NCBI GenBank assembly: GCA_945861875.1
Contig: CAMAWC010000003.1
Location: forward strand, 1 to 64,000
Length of the DNA stretch: 64,000 nt
Source of the DNA: Bordetella parapertussis
GTDB taxonomy: Bacteria > Pseudomonadota > Gammaproteobacteria > Burkholderiales > SG8-39
Direction of reading: 5' to 3'
The position numbers and the translations under genes were made by a program. How positions within the stretch are numbered: the first letter of the stretch is position 1; each line of letters opens with the position of its first letter. Under the pieces are notes generated by a model. It searched no databases. It was given only the letters and a program-made list of their open reading frames with translations, and was not told the origin of the DNA. Shown one piece after another: positions 28,822 to 37,970 of this stretch.

Positions 28822-29569
28822 GGTGGGGCTTTCCGAGATAGACCTCTTGCACCTTCTCGTTGCCGCGGATGGCGTCCGGCGTGTCCTCGACCAGAACCTG
28901 GCCGTGCTGCAGGCAGGTGACGTAATCCACGAGGCCGAGGGCAAGGTCCATGTCGTGCTCTATCAGCACCAGTGTCAACTCTCGCGGCAGGGCGCGGATA
29001 ATCTCGGCCATGCGCACGCGTTCGGCCGCCGAAAGGCCGGCGGCCGGTTCGTCCAGCAGCAGCAGGCTGGGCTTGCCGGCGAGGGCAAGGGCGAGCTCAA
29101 GCTGGCGTTGCTCGCCGTAAGAGAGGTCGCGTATCGGCACGCCGCGGCGCGCGCTCATGCCGCTCTCGGACAGGGCCTCCTCGACCGCGGTGTGCTCGGC
29201 CGTGTTGAGCTTGCCCGAGCCAAACAGCGAAAACTTCCGCGGCGAGAGGCCGCGCACGGCAAGGCGCAGGTTGTCCTCGACTGACAGTGACGCAAACAGG
29301 TTGGTGATCTGGTAGGTGCGGCCTATGCCCAGGTGCGCCTTGGCGTGCGGTTTGAGCCGGGTGACGTCGTTGCCGCGAAAGCTCACGCTGCCGCCCGAGG
29401 GACGGATGTCGCCGGCGATGGCGTTGAACAGTGTCGTCTTGCCGGCACCGTTGGGGCCAATGATGGCGCGGCGTTCCCCCGCCTTGACCGACAGCGACAC
29501 GCCGTCGACGGCGCGCAGCGCACCGAAGGTGACGCTGACGTTGTCGAGTTTGAGCAGGGGATCGGTCAT
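28814..29569 (-). CDS. livG: Branched-chain amino acid/amide ABC transporter ATP-binding protein LivG
   Basis: IGPNGAGKTTLFNAIAGDIRPSGG, RTYQITNLFASLSVEDNL, LSYGEQRQLELALALAGKPSLLLLDEPAAGLS. Confidence 0.93.
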   Translation of the reverse strand: MTDPLLKLDNVSVTFGALRAVDGVSLSVKAGERRAIIGPNGAGKTTLFNAIAGDIRPSGGSVSFRGNDVTRLKPHAKAHLGIGRTYQITNLFASLSVEDNLRLAVRGLSPRKFSLFGSGKLNTAEHTAVEEALSESGMSARRGVPIRDLSYGEQRQLELALALAGKPSLLLLDEPAAGLSAAERVRMAEIIRALPRELTLVLIEHDMDLALGLVDYVTCLQHGQVLVEDTPDAIRGNEKVQEVYLGKPHHA

Positions 29570-29600
29570 CTTGATTGGTTGATGGGCGGTGCGTAAATGC

Positions 29601-29695
29601 CGTCATACCCGCGCAAGCGGGAATCCATGGGGTTTGCATGCCGAACCCATGGATTCCGGGTTGCGCCCAAGGTGACGGGCGCCCCCGGAATGACG
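29601..29695. repeat. Dispersed REP-like inverted repeat
   Basis: cgtcatacccgcgcaagcgggaatccatggggttt ... ggaatgacgg. Confidence 0.75.
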
Positions 29696-29705
29696 GCGTT
29701 GTGGA

Positions 29706-30974
29706 TCAGGTTTTCTTGATGCCCTGGAAGGTGCGCGAATACGGCGGTTGCGCCATATAGGTTTCCGGGTTGTATTTCCAGAACTGGCTGACGTTGGGAT
29801 ACGAGGCGATGGGCACGTTCCAGAGTTTGCCGTCCGGGCGCTTGACGGTCTTCCTGATGTACATGTCGTAGACCGGGTTGCCGTAAGGATCGAGTTCGAC
29901 GCTCCTCCCGAGGGGCGAGCCGGTGAGCTTGACCTGGCGCACTTCGTTGAGGAAGTTGACCTTGTCCTCGACCTTGCCGTTGACGCGCTTGATCGCCTCG
30001 GCGAGCCACATCGCGCCCGAGTAATGCGAAAAGCCGTAGATTGACGGCAGCTTGTTGTAGGCCTTGTTGTAGTCGGCGAGGAATTTATTGTTGGCGGCCT
30101 CGTCGCGGCCCTCGCAAAAGTGTGCGCCGGAAATCAGGCCCTCGGCTTCGGGGCCCATGGTGCGGATGACCGACTGGTCGGTGGCGTTCTGGCAATAGAG
30201 AACGGGAATCTTGTCTTTCAGGCCGAAGTTGTTCCATTGCTGGATAAAGCGCGAGGCGTCGGCGCCGGTCTCCATCGAAAACACCACATCGGGCTTGAGG
30301 TTCTGGATTTGCGCCAGGTAGGGACTGAAGTCGGCGGTGTTAAGCGGGTTCCAGAACTGCTGCATGATCGTTCCGCCGCCCTCGGTGAAGGTCTGGCAAA
30401 AGCCGCCGCACTGTTCGTGGCCGAAGGCGTAGTCCTGCGAAATGGTCACGGCTTTTTTGTAACCCTGCTTGAGGCCGTAATCAGCGATCGGCCGCGGCGT
30501 CTGGCTGGAACTGTAGCCGGCGATGCGCACGACGTTGTTAAGGCGCTTGCGCTGCGTCAGGTCGTCGGCGGCGATCACCGGGATGAAGTAGGGCACGCCG
30601 TTGCCCTTGACGTATTCGGCCACGGCAAGGCCGGTGTTGGCGAGGATGTTGCCCACCAGCCAGTGCACGTTGCGCTGCTCGACGAGGCGGCGCGCCTTTT
30701 GCAGCGAGGTATCCGGGTTGGCGCCGTCGTCCTCGACGATGACTTCGATTTCGCGCCCGGCGACTTTCTTGCCGACCTGGTCCCAGTAAAGGTTGAAACC
30801 CTCGACCACTTCACGGCCGCCGGCGGCGACCACGCCGGTGAGCGGGGCCATCAGGCCGATGCGGATCGGACCGGTCTGCGCCGAGGCGGTGTGCACCCAC
30901 GGGCCGACCGAGGTCGCGGCGGTGGTGGCGGCGGCGGCGCCGGTGGCTTTGAGGAATTTGCGGCGGTTCATCAT
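29706..30974 (-). CDS. ABC transporter substrate-binding protein (LivK-like, Tat signal)
   Basis: NRRKFLKATGAAAA; IRIGLMAPLTGVVAAGGREVVEGFNLYWDQVG; between livM and livG. Confidence 0.93.
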   Translation of the reverse strand: MMNRRKFLKATGAAAATTAATSVGPWVHTASAQTGPIRIGLMAPLTGVVAAGGREVVEGFNLYWDQVGKKVAGREIEVIVEDDGANPDTSLQKARRLVEQRNVHWLVGNILANTGLAVAEYVKGNGVPYFIPVIAADDLTQRKRLNNVVRIAGYSSSQTPRPIADYGLKQGYKKAVTISQDYAFGHEQCGGFCQTFTEGGGTIMQQFWNPLNTADFSPYLAQIQNLKPDVVFSMETGADASRFIQQWNNFGLKDKIPVLYCQNATDQSVIRTMGPEAEGLISGAHFCEGRDEAANNKFLADYNKAYNKLPSIYGFSHYSGAMWLAEAIKRVNGKVEDKVNFLNEVRQVKLTGSPLGRSVELDPYGNPVYDMYIRKTVKRPDGKLWNVPIASYPNVSQFWKYNPETYMAQPPYSRTFQGIKKT

Positions 30975-31003
30975 GGTGACCTCCAGTTAACAAAAAAGGA
31001 AAT

Positions 31004-31936
31004 TCAGGAACTACGTTTGGAACGGCGCCGCGCGAGTATTTGTCGCGCCTTGCCGACAAGGCCTTCGGGGGCAAAAATCATGGTGAAAATGAACATGAAG
31101 CCGAGCACCATGGACCAGCGCTCGGTGTAAAGGCTGACCACGTTTTCCAGGCTGATGATAACAATGGAACCTATCAGCGAGCCGAACAGCGTGCCGACCC
31201 CTCCGACAATGGCCATCAGCAGGCCGGACACCGACTGCTTGAGTTCCACCGTGGATGGGCTGACAAAGCTGTTGTAAAAGGCGTAGAGGATGCCGGCGAT
31301 TCCGGCGAAAAAACCGGATACGACAAAGCCGATGAACACGTGCAGCGGCACGTTGTAGCCCAGCGCCCGCATGCGCGATTCGCTCTCGCGAATGCCCTTG
31401 AGGGTGAGGCCGAAGGGTGAATTGACGAAACGCCACATCGCCAGGGCCATCAGCGAGGTGATGGCGAGGGTGAGGTAATACAGGTTGACGTGGTTGGCCA
31501 GCCATTCGGGCTTGATGTTGCCGCGAATGCCGTTCTCGCCGCCGGTGACCGACGTCCAGCGCAGCGACACGCCCCAGACGATCATGCCCAGGGCAAGGGT
31601 GAGCAGCAGGAAATACACGCCGGAGGTGCGGATGGCGAGGGCGCCGAACACCACGGCGGTGGCGGTGGCGGCAAGAATGCCCAGCACGATGCCGGCGGCG
31701 AGGGAGCCGTTGGCGGCGGTGACGTAATAGAGCACCACGTAGGTGGCGACGCCGAAAATCGCGCCGTGGCCCAGCGGCGTGCGCCCGGTATAGCCGGCGA
31801 GGATGTCGATGGACATGGCGAGCGCGGCGTAGATCAGGATTTGCGTCGCGATGCTGGTGTGGTAGCCGGTGATGGCCAGCGGCAGCAGCGCCAGGGCGGC
31901 CAGCACGATGGCGGTCCAGGCGTAGCGCTTGTTCAT
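31004..31936 (-). CDS. livM: Branched-chain amino acid/amide ABC permease LivM
   Basis: SIDILAGYTGRTPLGHGAIFGVATYVV, GYNVPLHVFIGFVVSGFFAGIAGILYAF; start MNKRYAW. Confidence 0.92.
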   Translation of the reverse strand: MNKRYAWTAIVLAALALLPLAITGYHTSIATQILIYAALAMSIDILAGYTGRTPLGHGAIFGVATYVVLYYVTAANGSLAAGIVLGILAATATAVVFGALAIRTSGVYFLLLTLALGMIVWGVSLRWTSVTGGENGIRGNIKPEWLANHVNLYYLTLAITSLMALAMWRFVNSPFGLTLKGIRESESRMRALGYNVPLHVFIGFVVSGFFAGIAGILYAFYNSFVSPSTVELKQSVSGLLMAIVGGVGTLFGSLIGSIVIISLENVVSLYTERWSMVLGFMFIFTMIFAPEGLVGKARQILARRRSKRSS

Positions 31937-31946
31937 ACCCGGCTGC

Positions 31947-32804
31947 TCATGTGGCCCGTCCGAACAGGCCGAGCGGGCGGAAGGCGAGCAGCACGGCCAT
32001 CGGCCCGAAAATGACAAAGTAGGCGAGTTCCGGGAACCAGACCTGGCCGAAGGTGTTGAGCATGGCGACAAAGATCGCGCCCACTGCGGCGCCGGCAAGG
32101 CTGCCGCGGCCGCCGATGATCACCACCGCAAGGCTGAACACCAGGATTTCGGCGTCGGCGGTGGGGTAGAGCGACAGGAAGGCGCCGCCCAGCGAACCGC
32201 CGAGGCCGGCGAGGGCGGTGCCCAGCATCAGCGTGTAGATGAACACGCGGCGGATGTTGACGCCCATGGCTTCGACCATTTCGGCATCGTCGACGCCGGC
32301 GCGAATCAGCGCGCCCAGGCGCGTCTTGTTGAGCAGCAGCCACAGGCCGATGAAAATCGCCACGCCCACGCCCAGCACGAACAGGCGGAACGCCGGGTAG
32401 GTGATGCCGGCGAACTGCACCGCCCCCTGCAGCCACTGCGGCACCGGCACGGTGAAGGTGTCGCCGCCCCAGATCACCAGCATCAGGTCGTTGAGCACCA
32501 GCGCGACCCCGACCGTGAGCAACACCTGGCGCAGTTCGTTGTTTTTGACAAAGCGCAGCAGCAGCGTGTCAATGAGAAAACCGGCAAAGGCCACCGCCAG
32601 TGCGGCGCAGCCTATGCCAATGGCAAAACTGCCGGATTTCATCGCCACGGTAAAGGCGATGTAGCCGCCCAGCAGGTAGAGCGCCCCGTGCGCCAGGTTG
32701 ACGATGCGCATCAGCCCGAAAATCAGCGTAAAGCCGCTGCCGACCACGAACAGCAGCGCCGCGAAAGTCAGGCTGTTGAGCAGGTTGAAGGCGAGCATCG
32801 ACAC
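31947..32804 (-). CDS. livH: Branched-chain amino acid/amide ABC permease LivH
   Basis: LTLIFGLMRIVNLAHGALYLLGGYIAF, KTRLGALIRAGVDDAEMVEAMGVN. Confidence 0.93.
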   Translation of the reverse strand: MSMLAFNLLNSLTFAALLFVVGSGFTLIFGLMRIVNLAHGALYLLGGYIAFTVAMKSGSFAIGIGCAALAVAFAGFLIDTLLLRFVKNNELRQVLLTVGVALVLNDLMLVIWGGDTFTVPVPQWLQGAVQFAGITYPAFRLFVLGVGVAIFIGLWLLLNKTRLGALIRAGVDDAEMVEAMGVNIRRVFIYTLMLGTALAGLGGSLGGAFLSLYPTADAEILVFSLAVVIIGGRGSLAGAAVGAIFVAMLNTFGQVWFPELAYFVIFGPMAVLLAFRPLGLFGRAT

Positions 32805-32817
32805 GGGGCAGTCGTCC

Positions 32818-33702
32818 TTACTTGGCTTGCGTGCGGGCCTTCTGGTACCAGTCGAGGATTTCCTCGCCGTTCCAGTGGATCACGCCGGGGAAGCGGCTCA
32901 TGTAATCGTACACGGCTTCAAGGTACTTGATGCGGAAGGGCTGGCCGCTGACATAGGGGTGGATGGCGATGGCCATGATGCGCGGCCGCTCGGCCCCTTC
33001 CATGTACAGGCGGTCGAAGGTGTCGGTGCATTTTGTCTGCCAGTAGGCCGCCTCGTGGTGCTGCACCAGCATCGCCGGGATGTCGTTGGTCTCGACCGAA
33101 TAGGGCAGGGTGATGAGCGGGCCGTTGGTGGTCTTGATCTCCGTCGGCTCCTCGTCATAGACCCAGTCGCCGATGTATTTCACACCGGCGGCGGTGAGGT
33201 AATCGGGTGTGTCCAGCGTTTGCGTCAGGCCGGGTCCGAGCCAGCCGACCGGGCGTTTGCCGGTGAATTTTTCGATGGTGTCCATGGAGCGGCCGATCAT
33301 GCCCGGCTGGTCTTCTTCCTTGTGTATCGGCCCCTGCTCCCAGCTGTGGCCCATGAATTCCCAGCCCGAGTCCTTGCAAGCCTGCGCGACGCGCGGGTAA
33401 TCGACACAGACGCGGGCGTTGATCGACAGGGTCGGCCGCAGGCCGAGCTTTTCGTACAAGGCATGAAAACGCCAGAAACCGACGCGCATGCCGTACTCGT
33501 GCCAGGACCAGTTGGGCACGTCCGGCAGCAGCATCGCGCCGGTGGGCGGCGGGATGACCTGGCGCGCCATGGCCTTGGCGATGTCCCACACTTCAAGGTT
33601 GACGATGGTCCAGACGATGATGCGGCCGTCGCCCGGCAGCTTGAGCTTGGGGCGGTCGACAATGGCGCTGAAGGGAACGCGTTCGCGCGGAAGCATGGCC
33701 AT
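32818..33702 (-). CDS. Polysaccharide deacetylase family protein, paralog 3 (divergent)
   Basis: NWSWHEYGMRVGFWRFHALYEKLGLRPTLSINARVC, EFMGHSWEQGPIH, GWLGPGLTQTLDTPDYL, AIHPYVSGQPFRIKYLE. Confidence 0.88.
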   Translation of the reverse strand: MAMLPRERVPFSAIVDRPKLKLPGDGRIIVWTIVNLEVWDIAKAMARQVIPPPTGAMLLPDVPNWSWHEYGMRVGFWRFHALYEKLGLRPTLSINARVCVDYPRVAQACKDSGWEFMGHSWEQGPIHKEEDQPGMIGRSMDTIEKFTGKRPVGWLGPGLTQTLDTPDYLTAAGVKYIGDWVYDEEPTEIKTTNGPLITLPYSVETNDIPAMLVQHHEAAYWQTKCTDTFDRLYMEGAERPRIMAIAIHPYVSGQPFRIKYLEAVYDYMSRFPGVIHWNGEEILDWYQKARTQAK

Positions 33703-33724
33703 GATGGGGTCTCCTGTTGCGTTG

Positions 33725-34363
33725 TTAGGGGGTAAGAGGTGCTGCCATGATTTCGTCGGTACTCATGACAAAGCCAAAAGCGGTGCGCATGCACAGCAGT
33801 GCGGCGGCATGCAGTTCGGGCGCGTCCATGGTGTCGACACAATCTTCGGCAATTATGACCGCATAATCCTTCGAGCAGGCGGCCAGGACGGTGGAGAGCA
33901 CGCAGCTGTTGGTGTTGACACCGCTGACGATCAGGGTGTTCACGCCGTGCGAGCGCAGCACGAAATCGAGGTCGGTGCCGACAAAGCAGTCGTAACGCTT
34001 CTTGGTGTCGACCACCCAGTCGCGTTTGGCGTCGTGCAGCTCGGGGATGATGGTGCAGCCGGGCATGCCGGCGATGTTGTGCTTGAGCACGTTCTTGCGC
34101 GGGTTGTCCGGGTTCTCGGCGCGGGTGCGCCAGAACGGATTGACGCGGATCTCCTCGGCGTCACGGTAAGTCGTTACGAGGTGCACGATGGGAATCGCCT
34201 TGGTGCGGCACCAGTCAAACAGCCTTTTGTTGGCGGCGATGACGCGCCTCGCCTGCGCCTCGGTCGGCACCGGCATGGTCGCAACCGTGAGGTCGAGATG
34301 GCCGCGGTGCAGGTCGATGGCGACCACCGCGGCTTTGATTTTGTCTACGCCGAGATTCAGCAT
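33725..34363 (-). CDS. Isochorismatase-type cysteine hydrolase
   Basis: AAVVAIDLHRGHLD, HGVNTLIVSGVNTNSCVLSTVLAA, AEDCVDT. Confidence 0.9.
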   Translation of the reverse strand: MLNLGVDKIKAAVVAIDLHRGHLDLTVATMPVPTEAQARRVIAANKRLFDWCRTKAIPIVHLVTTYRDAEEIRVNPFWRTRAENPDNPRKNVLKHNIAGMPGCTIIPELHDAKRDWVVDTKKRYDCFVGTDLDFVLRSHGVNTLIVSGVNTNSCVLSTVLAACSKDYAVIIAEDCVDTMDAPELHAAALLCMRTAFGFVMSTDEIMAAPLTP

Positions 34364-34395
34364 CGGGGCCCCCGTGGCAGGTTCGGTAAATTAAC

Positions 34396-34487
34396 CGTCA
34401 TACCGGGGCGCGCAGCGAACCCGGTATCCATGGGGTGCGCGGCATCGCGACGAACCCCATGGATTCCCGCTTGCGCGGGAATGACGG
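34396..34487. repeat. Dispersed REP-like inverted repeat
   Basis: cgtcataccggggcgcgcagcgaacccggtatcc ... ggattcccgcttgcgcgggaatgacgg. Confidence 0.8.
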
Positions 34488-34542
34488 TGTGTTTTTGAGA
34501 GCAGTCATTCATCTTTGGCAAAACAAATCTTCGCCGGCAAGC

Positions 34543-35781
34543 TCAGGCGGCGCTGAACTGCAATTGTCGCTGGTCGATGCCGAACTTGTCGGCGAGCCAG
34601 TCGTTCATCAATTCCTGGCCCAGCGTCGGGTTGTCATGCTGGCAGTGTTCGGCGCCGGTTTCCTCGGCCGAGGTGAGGCGCAGCGTGACGTCCTTGCCGC
34701 GTGCCTTGGCGTAATCATAGACCTTGGTGGCCTGCGACACGGTCAGCACGTCGTGGCCGCCGTGCAGCACCAGCAGCGGGCACTTGATATGGTCGAGGTG
34801 GCCTTCAAGCGTAAAAGCCTTTGCCTTGACCATGGACTCTTTCATCGACTTGCAGCCAAACACCCAGCGAATGTGCTCCGCCAGGCCGTGACTGTCGTCG
34901 GCATTGCCCCACAAGTCGGTGATGGCCCAGACCGCGCCATGGGCGATGACCGCGGCAAGGCGCGGTTCGTAGCAGCCGGCGCGCGCGGCGTAATAACCGC
35001 CAAGGCTGGACCCGCAGCAGGCGATGCGCTTGGCATCGACGTCATCGCGCTGTTCCAGCCAGTCTATGCATTTGCCCACCGGCACTTCGGTGTCGGCGCG
35101 GTTGGGGATCTTGTGCCGGCGCAGCGTGCCGCCCTGGCCGGGCAGGTCGACCATCAGCACCGAGATACCGCGTTGCAGCGCGCCGTGCGCCTGCATGAAC
35201 CACATCTCGTCCTTGATTGAGTCAAGGCCGCCAAAGCAGATCAGCACCGGGTGCTTGTTGCTGCGATTGTTCTCTCCATGCGGGGTGCGCACAAAATAGC
35301 CGCAAATCGTGACGCCGTTTTCGTAGGGGATCTCGACCTCCTCGCCCTTGGGCGTGAGGTGGCTGATGAATTTTTTCGAGCAGGCTTCCATTTTTTCGAA
35401 GGTCGGCAGGCGGCGCGGATCTTCGGGCGTGAGATGGAACTCGGCCTGGCGGTAGTAGTCGGCGGCGCGCAGGAAGCAGTTCATGGCACTGCGCACGTGG
35501 CCGAGTGTTTCCTCGGCAAGGCCGCGCTGCCAATTGTTGTCGGCGACGACCATCCATTCGGTGTGCCAGGACTCCTTGTCACCGGGGATCATGCGGCTGG
35601 CGGCGAGGAAACACTCGCTTACCGCACCGCCGCCTTCCTGGGTTTCGCCGAGGGCGCGGCGGAACTGGTAGGTCAGCCAGGGGTGTTCGGGCCAGTGGTG
35701 CCAGCCGTAGGGTTCGTAGTGGGGCTGCCGGTTGGCGGTGATTTTTTCAATCAGGTTGTCTTCGGTGGCGTTGGAGGCCAT
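34543..35781 (-). CDS. Alpha/beta hydrolase (2,6-dihydroxypseudooxynicotine hydrolase-like)
   Basis: PVLICFGGLDSIKDEMWF, ACCGSSLGGYYAARAG nucleophile elbow, HGGHDVLT. Confidence 0.85.
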   Translation of the reverse strand: MASNATEDNLIEKITANRQPHYEPYGWHHWPEHPWLTYQFRRALGETQEGGGAVSECFLAASRMIPGDKESWHTEWMVVADNNWQRGLAEETLGHVRSAMNCFLRAADYYRQAEFHLTPEDPRRLPTFEKMEACSKKFISHLTPKGEEVEIPYENGVTICGYFVRTPHGENNRSNKHPVLICFGGLDSIKDEMWFMQAHGALQRGISVLMVDLPGQGGTLRRHKIPNRADTEVPVGKCIDWLEQRDDVDAKRIACCGSSLGGYYAARAGCYEPRLAAVIAHGAVWAITDLWGNADDSHGLAEHIRWVFGCKSMKESMVKAKAFTLEGHLDHIKCPLLVLHGGHDVLTVSQATKVYDYAKARGKDVTLRLTSAEETGAEHCQHDNPTLGQELMNDWLADKFGIDQRQLQFSAA

Positions 35782-35962
35782 GATTTCACTCGGCTTTCTG
35801 TATTGATTCCAGCGTAAGTCAATGCGGCGGAGTTTTGTTCAAGTCACTTGAACGTGCGACTCTATGAACTCGTAGCAAGCCTGTCAAGAAAGGTTTTTAT
35901 TGGTGCATTACCGCACCAGCGAAGGGCGGCACATTGCGAGTTTTTATAGGGCACGCAAGCGC

Positions 35963-36607
35963 TCAGAACGTCGGTGGTGTGCTGATCCAGATGATGCGCG
36001 CGTGTTTTTTCGCCGGGTTGCGGTAGCTATGGGGGATTTCCGAGCGAAAGCTGAATGAATCGCCGGCGGCGAGCAGATAGGTGCGGTCGCCCACCGTGAG
36101 TTCCAGTTCGCCGTCGATGACAAAGCCCACTTCCTCGCCCTCGTGCGAGAGCATGCCTTCGCTGCCGCCGCCCGGCGCGAGAATGTGCAGGTTGCCCTCG
36201 AGCAGGTGGCTGCCTTCGGCCGGAATCAGCCGCTCCAGCTGCGAGCCGGCCTTGTCTATGGAAAACGCCGGGCGTTTGCCGCGGCGGGCGACGATGCCGC
36301 GGTCGGCGTGCTCGTCGGCAAACAGCGCCGCCATGTTGACGTTGAGCGCCGCGACAATCTTGTGCAGTACCGTAACAGAAGGCAGGGCGACGCCGTTCTC
36401 GATCTTCGAAATAAGGCTCTCGGAACAGCCGACGCGCCCCGACAGGTCGCGCAGCTTGAGCCCCTTGATCATGCGCAGGGCCTTGATGTTGGCGCCGAGG
36501 CGGCTGTTCTGCTCGGTGGCGCGGCTGTTTGCCGCGGCGCTGCGCGCGGTTTTGCGCGCTGCCGGGCGTTTTGCCGGTTTGCGGGTGGTGCGGGGCGGAC
36601 TGGTCAT
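35963..36607 (-). CDS. XRE-family regulator with C-terminal cupin (PuuR-like)
   Basis: LGANIKALRMIKGLKLRDLSGRVGCSESLISKIENG HTH; cupin HEGEEVGFVIDGELELTVG...FRSEIPHSYRN. Confidence 0.93.
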   Translation of the reverse strand: MTSPPRTTRKPAKRPAARKTARSAAANSRATEQNSRLGANIKALRMIKGLKLRDLSGRVGCSESLISKIENGVALPSVTVLHKIVAALNVNMAALFADEHADRGIVARRGKRPAFSIDKAGSQLERLIPAEGSHLLEGNLHILAPGGGSEGMLSHEGEEVGFVIDGELELTVGDRTYLLAAGDSFSFRSEIPHSYRNPAKKHARIIWISTPPTF

Positions 36608-36719
36608 GACGCGAGTCTAGCCGCAGTAGGACCGGATGTCTCGCCTGTGGCCGTCGGGAACGGGCGAGTGGACGAACCGCCGCCGCAATGGACATCCGGC
36701 GTGGCCGCCGGGCAGGAAG

Positions 36720-36750
36720 CTGGAAACTGGCGCCAGATGCGGGTTTCCAG
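36720..36750 (+). repeat. 31-bp hairpin element, copy C
   Basis: CTGGAAACTGGCGCCAGATGCGGGTTTCCAG. Confidence 0.6.
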
Positions 36751-36809
36751 ACGATGGGCTCGTCCCTGCATTCAGGCGTTAAAATACAGGCAAATCCCAA
36801 GGAGGTCAG

Positions 36810-37829
36810 ATGAAAACAATTTTCGCCGCAGCCGGCGCTGTTCTGGTGTTGTCGGCCTGTTCGCAGGCGCCGATACAGTTGTCGCAAATGGGTTCCTTCC
36901 ATGTTGGTGGTCGCGAAGTCGTCATCAGCGGCAAGCCGGTCAAGGAAGTGTTGTTCACCCCCGGTGGCGTGCCGGCCAAGGTCGATCCGAACGGCGTCTA
37001 CCAGGTCGAGCAGATGTATGTGCAGTATTTCATCCCGAAAGACCCGCGCGGCCTGCCACTGCTGATGTGGCATGGCGGCGGCCTGTCCGGCGTGAGTTAC
37101 GAGACGACGCCTGACGGCCGCGAGGGCTGGGTGAACTACTTTGTCAAAAAAGGCTGGCCGGTCTATAACTCCGACGCCGTTGAGCGCGGCCGCTCCGGCT
37201 GGGCAATGTATCCGGACATTTTCACCACCGACCCGGTGTTCCTGACCAAGGAAAACCCGTTCGAGCGTTTTCGCATCGGCCAGGGTGCCGGCTCCTATAA
37301 CAAGGATGTTTCCAAAATGAAGCCCATGCCGGGCAGCCAGTTCCCGGTCGAAGGCTATGACAACTTCACCAAGCAGAATGTGCCGCGCTGGACCTCAACC
37401 GACGTGCCGACCATCGCCGCTTATACCGCGCTGGTTGACAAGGTCTGCCCGTGTATCGTGCTGGTGCATTCGCAGGCCGGCCTGTTCGGCATTCGCGTCG
37501 CCGAGGCGCGGCCGGACAAGGTCAAGGCGCTGGTGCTGGTCGAGCCGGCAGGCACCGGTCCGGTCAGCGACGCGCCGAAAATGAAAAACGTGCCGGTGCT
37601 CGCCATTTATGGCGATTACATCGAGCAGGATTCGCGCTGGCCGACCATACGCGGCAACGGCATCAAGTTCTACGAAGCCTTGCGCGCCGCCGGCGGCAGC
37701 GCCGACGTGGTAGACCTGCCCAAGGCGGGTATCACCGGCAATTCGCACATGATCATGATGGACAAGAACAGTGACGTGGTGGCCGGGGTGATACAGGACT
37801 GGCTGGTGAAGCGGGGTTTGTACAAGTAA
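36810..37829 (+). CDS. Alpha/beta hydrolase lipoprotein (esterase-like)
   Basis: Lipobox VLSACSQ; LPLLMWHGGGLSGVSYE; VHSQAGLFG. Confidence 0.85.
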   Translation: MKTIFAAAGAVLVLSACSQAPIQLSQMGSFHVGGREVVISGKPVKEVLFTPGGVPAKVDPNGVYQVEQMYVQYFIPKDPRGLPLLMWHGGGLSGVSYETTPDGREGWVNYFVKKGWPVYNSDAVERGRSGWAMYPDIFTTDPVFLTKENPFERFRIGQGAGSYNKDVSKMKPMPGSQFPVEGYDNFTKQNVPRWTSTDVPTIAAYTALVDKVCPCIVLVHSQAGLFGIRVAEARPDKVKALVLVEPAGTGPVSDAPKMKNVPVLAIYGDYIEQDSRWPTIRGNGIKFYEALRAAGGSADVVDLPKAGITGNSHMIMMDKNSDVVAGVIQDWLVKRGLYK

Positions 37830-37846
37830 TGGTTTTCTCGTAGACC

Positions 37847-37933
37847 CCTCACCCCAACCCTCTCCCCATGCGGGGGCGAGGGGGCTAAAAACTCCCTCTC
37901 CCGCTTGGGCGGGAGAGGGTTGGGGTGAGGGAA
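37847..37933. repeat. Dispersed inverted repeat CCCTCACCCCAACCCTCTCCC type
   Basis: cccctcaccccaaccctctcccc ... gggagagggttggggtgaggg. Confidence 0.85.
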
Positions 37934-37970
37934 GGGCGGTTCGCTTTGAGGCGGCATTCAACAGGAGTCA

